This document shows, piece by piece, positions 5,515-6,194 of a stretch of 6,194 bases of DNA (position 1 is its first letter; every line of letters starts with the position of its first letter). Source of the stretch: an uncultured Peptococcaceae bacterium (GTDB taxonomy: Bacteria > Bacillota > Peptococcia > Peptococcales > Peptococcaceae). Under the pieces are notes generated by a model, which ran no database searches, was not told the origin of the DNA, and saw only the letters and a program-made list of their open reading frames with translations. The stretch is from the NCBI GenBank assembly GCA_902462325.1, contig CABQBF010000148.1, positions 1 through 6,194 of the forward strand, written 5' to 3'. The position numbers and the translations under genes were made by a program.

Positions 5515-6194
5515 TACTGGTGGTCGGTGCCGTCGGCAGGGGCATCTGCCTGTGCCGCAAAATACTTGCTGGGCGGCACGCCCTTGGCACGCTTGAATAC
5601 CCGCGAAAAATAGAACTGGTCGAAGAAGCCTACCGAAACAGCGACCTCTGCAATGGACAGATTGCCTGCACGCAGCAGCTTGCAGGCTTCGTTGATACGG
5701 TACTCGGTAAGGTAATCGATGGGGCTCTTGCCTACATTCAACATGAACACACGATAAAGGTGGCTGCGGGATACGCCTACACTTTTTGCCACATCGTCGA
5801 TGGAGATATCGTGAGAATAATTGAATTGGATATACTTGATTGCATTGAGCACATACTGACTGGAAGAAGAAGCCGTGTGAGGCTTGCCGACGCTGGTCTC
5901 CTTCATCAGGGAAGCAATGAACAGGTACAGATATCCCACCATGGCGGCTTCGTCCTGCGGCTGCAGCCCACGGGAGGAATAGATGTTGGCCAGTGCGGTA
6001 CGCATTCCCTCCGGATCCTGTGTGTGATGCACAGGCGAGTCATCCGTAAAAGGCAGCTGTGCAGTCAGCTTATGGGCACATGCGCCATTAAAACCGACCC
6101 AGCTGTACTCCCACGGCTGCTGCTCATCGGCTGTGTAACGGATGAGCTGGCTGGGCCGTGCAAAGAACAGATCACCCGGGCTCACTTCCCAGGT
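5514..6194 (-). CDS. AraC-family transcriptional regulator (5' end outside window)
   Basis: The visible 226 residues lack only the N-terminus; the frame is open to the right edge (TWEVSPGDLFF). Seen: a cupin-like AraC sensor domain (SPGDLFFARPSQLIRY, then EYSWVGFNG), a linker rich in Ser at about visible 107-112, and a C-terminal AraC/XylS DNA-binding domain with two helix-turn-helix units, IDDVAKSVGVSRSHLYRVF and IAEVAVSVGFFDQFYFSRVF, ending with the family hallmark VPPSKYF. Family knowledge: the cupin binds a small ligand, often a sugar, and the HTH pair binds promoter DNA. The ligand cannot be read here. No sugar genes are in the window, and its normal target is probably upstream, outside the window. 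It is cotranscribed with rlmD. A GTG at 6185 could be called as a start but would cut into the cupin domain, so the gene is treated as partial. Confidence 0.92.
   Translation of the reverse strand, partial: TWEVSPGDLFFARPSQLIRYTADEQQPWEYSWVGFNGACAHKLTAQLPFTDDSPVHHTQDPEGMRTALANIYSSRGLQPQDEAAMVGYLYLFIASLMKETSVGKPHTASSSSQYVLNAIKYIQFNYSHDISIDDVAKSVGVSRSHLYRVFMLNVGKSPIDYLTEYRINEACKLLRAGNLSIAEVAVSVGFFDQFYFSRVFKRAKGVPPSKYFAAQADAPADGTDHQ

Noticed and set aside
6183..6185. GTG as the true start of the AraC-family gene
   Set aside because: The frame is open to the edge and the GTG lies within the expected cupin domain.
1..6194. tRNA, rRNA, CRISPR array or insertion sequence
   Set aside because: No tRNA-like fold, repeat-spacer pattern or transposase was seen on either strand.

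Overview
The window looks like chromosomal DNA from a Gram-positive gut Clostridium-type bacterium, most likely Faecalibacterium or a close Oscillospiraceae relative. This is inferred from GC-rich housekeeping genes, strong AGGAG-type Shine-Dalgarno sites, and an RlmD-type rRNA methyltransferase with a C-terminal extension I associate with clostridial homologues. The species is not proven from the sequence.

Layout: the left edge (3-209, + strand) is the 3' end of an ABC transporter ATPase gene. It is followed by a strong hairpin at 236-282 that can terminate transcription from both sides. A 180-base non-coding stretch (286-465) holds two more hairpins. Everything else is on the minus strand and reads right to left: an AraC-family regulator running off the right edge (5514-6194), an RlmD/RumA 23S rRNA uracil methyltransferase (3855-5501), then three tightly packed AT-richer genes. 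These are a beta-class DNA methyltransferase (2956-3822), a 617-residue ATPase with an ABC/SMC-type nucleotide-binding domain and a long unassigned N-terminal region (1101-2954), and a 212-residue HNH nuclease of PtuB type (466-1104).

The three AT-rich genes are the point of interest. An overlapping-ring-type ATPase plus a small HNH protein is the core of the Septu (PtuA-PtuB) anti-phage system. Here the pair is preceded by a DNA methyltransferase and the ATPase carries about 210 extra N-terminal residues. The three genes are coupled by a 1-base gap and an ATGA overlap, so they are very probably made together. The likely reading, by inference, is a self/non-self discriminating defence operon: the methyltransferase marks host DNA, and the ATPase-HNH complex attacks unmarked DNA. 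Composition drops from about 68% GC inside rlmD (4261-4320) to about 28% in the HNH gene (481-540), and the drop begins inside the 3' end of rlmD. This suggests a horizontally acquired cassette anchored at rlmD. No integrase or promoter for the cassette is visible, so it may depend on read-through from araC-rlmD.
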